Assembly: GCA_015655565.1 (NCBI GenBank)
Contig: JAATEU010000236.1
Span: 1 to 9,154 of the forward strand
Length of the DNA stretch: 9,154 bases
Reading direction: 5' to 3'
From: Clostridiales bacterium
GTDB taxonomy: Bacteria > Bacillota > Clostridia > Lachnospirales > Lachnospiraceae
The stretch's first letter is position 1, and each line of letters begins with the position of its first letter. Of this stretch, positions 6,426 through 9,154 are shown one piece after another. The translations under genes were made by a program, and so were the position numbers. The notes beneath the pieces are model-generated. The model saw only the letters and a list, made by a program, of their open reading frames with translations, was not told where the DNA came from and did not search any database.

Positions 6426-6994
6426 AGCCCACCCGCTGCCGATGGATTAACGGCAAGTATCGACCGTGTCTTTGATTCCCTGCACGAGGACTTAATTCTT
6501 GTATTGCAAAATGAAATCAATAACCTGCAATACATATTAAGTAATGCAAAGGATAGGGGGAATGCGGATAGCACTTAATCCATCGCCAATTGATAAAACT
6601 GAAAAACATGGATTTGTCAGGAATTACATGGCTTATTTTAAATGAAATCGAAGGTGCCGAATTAAGTGGCAGTAAACAGCCGGAGGAAATGATAGGGTTA
6701 CTGCTGGAACGCTATCCAGATATGAAGATCATACTGACACTTGGTGAAAAAGGTGCTATCTATCAGGACAGAAATTTCAGATATCAACAGCCAGTATATT
6801 TTGTAAATGCAAAAGACACAACTGTGGCAGGTGATATGTTTACCGGCTATGTTATAAGTGAAGTCGCAGAAGGTAAAGACTTGAAAGAGGCATTAGAGAT
6901 AGCTTCCAAAGCAGCAGCTATTACTGTTTCAAGAAATGGCGCAGGTTGTTCCATCCCTTCGATGGAAGAAATCATGAATTACTATAAGCTGTAA
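6426..6994 (+). pseudogene. rbsK: Ribokinase (PfkB family) remnant, truncated and frameshifted
   Basis: The C-terminal half of a ribokinase-like protein is readable in three successive frames. Frame 1 from 6426 gives GLTASIDRVFDSL and VLQNEINNLQYIL, then stops at 6576. Frame 2 from 6562 gives MRIALNPSPID. Frame 3 from about 6596 to 6994 gives KLKNMDLSG, WLILNEIEGAELSG, LTLGEKGAIY, DTTVAGDMFTGY and NGAGCSIPS. Each shift is one extra base at or next to a run (five G plus A at 6556-6561; four A at 6595-6598). The N-terminal half of about 150 residues, with the sugar-binding start, has no room: only 125 bases separate it from hprA. The DTTGAGD anion-hole motif reads DTTVAGD. A 134-residue ORF (from 6590) or shorter could still be translated but cannot be a working kinase. 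Its former role was probably phosphorylating the ribose freed by the nucleoside hydrolases. Confidence 0.85.
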
Positions 6995-7024
6995 CAATAC
7001 TTTAAGTCTAGTATGGAGGAAAGT

Positions 7025-7942
7025 ATGAATAAGGATAATGAAATAATAATTAGGAAATTGCAGAAACCAAAAGGAAAGATAGATGTAGTCATAGATACCG
7101 ATACATATAATGAAATTGATGACCAATATGCCTTGTCCTATTTAATTAAATCTGATTATAAATTGAATTTAAAGGCAATTTACGCGGCACCTTTCTTTAA
7201 CGAAAAATCTTCCGATCCGGAAGATGGCATGAAAAAAAGCTATGAAGAAATCTTGCGGATATTAAAGATAATTGGAAGAGAAGATTATAATGAGATAACC
7301 TTCATGGGATCTCAAAATTATCTGCCCAATGAGACAGAGGCAGTGAATTCACCGGCAGCAAGAGATCTTATAAAGCAGGCCATAGACAGAAGCGATGATA
7401 ATCCACTTTATGTAGTTGCAATTGGCGCAATAACAAATGTTGCTTCTGCAATACTCCTGGAACCAAAGATTATAGATAAAATCGTACTCGTATGGCTCGG
7501 AGGCAATGCGCATGAATGGCCTAATAACAGGGAGTTTAACCTTTTTCAGGATGTGGCTGCGGCAAGGGTTGTATTTGGATGTGGAGTACCGCTGGTACAG
7601 CTTCCTTGTGCCGGAGTAGTATCAGGCTTTCGGACAACTGGACCTGAATTGGAATATTGGCTAAGAGGTAAGAATAAACTTTGTGATTACCTGATTGACA
7701 CAACAATAAAAGAAGCAGCGAGAATGGAAGAAAGTAATTGCTGGAGCCGAGTTATCTGGGATGTCACGGCTGTGGCATGGCTTCTCGATGGGGACTTTTG
7801 TAGTGATCGGTTAGAGCACAGTCCCATACCAGAATATGATCACAGATATGCATTTGATAAAACAAGACATATGATTAAGTATGTCTATACAATAAACAGG
7901 GATAAGCTATTTGAACATTTATTTGAAACACTATCAAGATAA
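7025..7942 (+). CDS. Nucleoside hydrolase (inosine-uridine preferring family), variant active site
   Basis: Complete protein of 305 residues, normal family length. Seen: DTDTYNEIDDQ (24-34), an expanded form of the usual DxDxGxDD calcium/ribose site; VVAIGAITN (130-138); WLGGN (157-161); EFN (170-172) with D176; and IWDVTAVAWLL with D246 where classical members have His-Asp-Pro. Role: hydrolysis of a nucleoside, or related N-riboside, to base and free sugar in the cytoplasm. The Trp in place of the usual His next to D246 means the base-binding side differs from classical enzymes. Start: GGAGG at 7015-7019 precedes ATG 7025 by 5 bases; ATG 7013 overlaps that site. It is a divergent homologue of the protein encoded at 1-705, so the cluster carries two. 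The upstream kinase is broken, so freed ribose would need another kinase. Confidence 0.9.
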   Translation: MNKDNEIIIRKLQKPKGKIDVVIDTDTYNEIDDQYALSYLIKSDYKLNLKAIYAAPFFNEKSSDPEDGMKKSYEEILRILKIIGREDYNEITFMGSQNYLPNETEAVNSPAARDLIKQAIDRSDDNPLYVVAIGAITNVASAILLEPKIIDKIVLVWLGGNAHEWPNNREFNLFQDVAAARVVFGCGVPLVQLPCAGVVSGFRTTGPELEYWLRGKNKLCDYLIDTTIKEAARMEESNCWSRVIWDVTAVAWLLDGDFCSDRLEHSPIPEYDHRYAFDKTRHMIKYVYTINRDKLFEHLFETLSR

Positions 7943-7986
7943 TATAGCAACTGGTCAAAGCGAAGCATAAGGGAGTGAGGATAGCT

Positions 7987-8085
7987 GTGTTAAGACAGGA
8001 ATTAGATATCAGGTATTTTAAATGGATCCATAAGCCAGGTGAAGATTTGGGCGTATTTGATAATGCTTCTGAGTTCGATGAATGA
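7987..8085 (+). pseudogene. Short ORF, possibly the 5' stub of a lost gene
   Basis: GTG at 7987 with GTGAGG six bases upstream, 44 bases after the nucleoside hydrolase stop and in the same direction, opens a 32-codon frame ending at TGA 8083. It starts LRQELDIRYFKWI and continues KPGEDLGVFDN. The composition looks protein-like, and placement and ribosome binding site fit the next gene of an operon, but the frame ends abruptly and no continuation was found in other frames. I do not recognise the family. It could also be a real small peptide gene. Confidence 0.35.
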
Positions 8086-8134
8086 AAAAGAAGAGAAATA
8101 ATTTTTGATGATTTTATTGTTTGCAATTTGGTTG

Positions 8135-8168
8135 AATTGTACGGCGAAATCCAGACAATAAATCGCCG
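8135..8168. repeat. Spacer element copy 2 (CGGCGA-N15-TCGCCG)
   Basis: The second copy of the element at 5184. AATTGTACGGCGAAATCCAGA (8135-8155) is nearly identical to copy 1, and here the dyad is longer and perfect: CGGCGA at 8142-8147 and TCGCCG at 8163-8168, again with a 15-base spacer. It lies in the gene-poor stretch after the cluster. Confidence 0.4.
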
Positions 8169-8471
8169 AAAAAGAGCTTTCGGAGGCACTCATTTCTGAA
8201 ATATATCCTTCCTCTAAGAGGGTATCAGTTTCAAGTAACATCTTTTTTATCTCCTCAAGGCATGTGGAATTCATAGTCCTGTTACAGAAGTAAAACAGCT
8301 GAAAAGTAATTATAAGTGCAGCATAATTGAATGTAATGTGTTAGAATTGAAGTGTGAGAGTGAAATAGTGGCTCTGCCGCACCGGAATATTCATAAGCAT
8401 TGGTATATAAGGGTTTTGGCTAATAGATATGAAAAAAATTATGAATTTTCCATTCAAAAGGAGGTGAAAAA

Positions 8472-9154
8472 ATGAAGGAAAAATATAAGAGCGTATTAAA
8501 AAGCAAGCTGATAAATGGTTTGAACTGTATTTTAATATATAGTATGTGTCTGTTTTTATTTACGGCTTGTGAGACAAATAGACAAGCAGAACATTCTTAC
8601 GAGCAACCGGAAAACTCTATGACTCAGGACTTGACTATTGAAAGCTCAGAAAATTTTCAAGAAACCGAGCCGCCTGATGCAAATACGACCGAAATCCCTG
8701 TGGAATCGCTTATAATTACCGATGGGCAAACGATTGCAGAAAGGTTTGACGTTCCTCAGGGATTTACGAGACTGGAAACAGAAGAGGAATCCTTTGCATA
8801 CTATCTTCAGAATCTGCCCTTAAAGTCAGATGGTGCTAAAGTAAAATATTATGACGGCAGAGAAAAACTGCGGGACGTTTATCTGGCGGTGGTTGATTTT
8901 AGTTTGGGCGAAAGGGACTTGCAGCAGTGCGCCGATGCGGTTATACGGTTAAGAGCGGAATATTTATATGCTAAGGAGCGATATGATGAAATCCATTTTA
9001 ACTTTGTAAGCGGTTTTGATGCGGAATTTTCAAAATGGGCAGATGGCAACGGCATATCTGTGGACGGCAGTAAAGTTTCATGGAACACTAACAGTAGTAA
9101 CGATAGTTCTTACAGGAGCTTTCAAAAATATCTTGACATGGTTTATGCCTATGC
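8472..9154 (+). CDS. DUF4846-family lipoprotein, 3' end outside window
   Basis: The first 227 codons are visible; the gene runs off the window. Seen: a basic N-terminus (MKEKYKSVLKSK), a hydrophobic segment at about 15-31 and a lipobox-like FTAC ending at C33, so it is probably exported and lipid-anchored. An acidic Ser/Thr/Pro/Glu-rich linker follows to about residue 85. Then come features I associate with DUF4846: RFDVPQGFTR (91-100), SFAYYLQNLPLK (107-118), YYDGR, and the hallmark DLQQCADAVIRLRAEYL (149-165) followed by IHFNFVSGF. Function is unknown for this family. Start: AAAAGGAGGTG at 8456-8466 is a near-perfect ribosome binding site 7 bases before ATG 8472. Nothing links it to the sugar cluster; the 529-base gap and its own strong site suggest a separate transcription unit. 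Confidence 0.85.
   Translation, partial: MKEKYKSVLKSKLINGLNCILIYSMCLFLFTACETNRQAEHSYEQPENSMTQDLTIESSENFQETEPPDANTTEIPVESLIITDGQTIAERFDVPQGFTRLETEEESFAYYLQNLPLKSDGAKVKYYDGREKLRDVYLAVVDFSLGERDLQQCADAVIRLRAEYLYAKERYDEIHFNFVSGFDAEFSKWADGNGISVDGSKVSWNTNSSNDSSYRSFQKYLDMVYAY

Larger units (their letters stand above)
7943..8471. other. 529-base stretch without a convincing intact gene
   Basis: Between the last cluster gene and the lipoprotein gene this stretch holds a 32-codon + strand ORF with a good ribosome binding site (7987-8085), an antisense 90-codon ORF (8274 to 8002) with only a weak AGGA three bases before its start, and the repeat copy at 8135. A stem CCGAAA/TTTCGG (8166-8183) lacks a T-tract. 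No transposase, tRNA or clear promoter was seen. The first 250 bases look like decayed coding DNA and the last 190 like a leader region. Confidence 0.6.

Noticed and set aside
6556..6598. Programmed ribosomal frameshifting to join the ribokinase frames
   Set aside because: No slippery heptamer with a downstream structure is evident, two shifts would be needed, and the N-terminal half is still missing.
6590..6994. A complete small PfkB-type gene
   Set aside because: The matching upstream residues of a ribokinase are readable in two other frames just before it, and the N-terminal half needed for sugar binding is absent, so it is the tail of a broken gene.
8166..8183. CCGAAA/TTTCGG stem as an intrinsic terminator
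   Set aside because: The stem is six base pairs and no T-tract follows on either strand at the right place.
8002..8274. Antisense 90-codon ORF as a real gene
   Set aside because: Only a weak AGGA three bases before the start, no recognised family, and overlap with a + strand ORF that has a better ribosome binding site; kept only as an observation.
1..9154. CRISPR array, tRNA, rRNA, insertion sequence or phage genes
   Set aside because: No regularly spaced direct repeats, cloverleaf, rRNA-like stretch, transposase or integrase motifs were seen on either strand.

Overview
The window looks like chromosomal DNA from a low-GC Firmicute, probably a Clostridia/Lachnospiraceae-type anaerobe. The basis is AT-rich coding and spacers, AGGAGG-type ribosome binding sites, a transketolase split into two genes, and Clostridia-like protein family members. 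All recognisable genes are on the + strand. This placement is inference from gene style; no taxonomic marker is present.

Positions 1-7942 hold what looks like one catabolic gene cluster. The order is: 3' part of a nucleoside-hydrolase-family gene, RpiB-type sugar-phosphate isomerase, a TIM-barrel epimerase/isomerase, transketolase N-terminal and C-terminal subunits (overlapping genes), a second TIM-barrel epimerase/isomerase, glycerate/D-2-hydroxyacid dehydrogenase, a decayed ribokinase remnant, and a complete nucleoside hydrolase. A simple reading is nucleoside use: hydrolysis to base and (deoxy)ribose, phosphorylation by the now-broken kinase, isomerisation by RpiB, and entry into central metabolism through transketolase. 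The two TIM-barrel enzymes and the dehydrogenase are not explained by plain ribose use. They leave open a different or rarer sugar or sugar acid as the real substrate.

Spacers of 100-170 bases separate several cluster genes, and they contain structure. Two share an ATCCAA/TTGGAT inverted repeat lying between a Shine-Dalgarno-like sequence and the start codon (before rpiB and before hprA). One has an 8-bp dyad before the transketolase. One has overlapping hairpins before the second TIM-barrel gene. A related GCGA-N15-TCGC element occurs at about 5184 and again at about 8135.

Positions 6301-6994 carry the ribokinase remnant: the N-terminal half is missing and the rest is spread over three reading frames. 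Positions 7943-8471 carry no convincing intact gene, only a 32-codon ORF with a good ribosome binding site (probably a truncated gene) and a weak antisense ORF. From 8472 to the window end there is the 5' part of a DUF4846-type lipoprotein gene, which seems unrelated to the sugar cluster. No tRNA, rRNA, CRISPR array, transposase or strong intrinsic terminator was seen.
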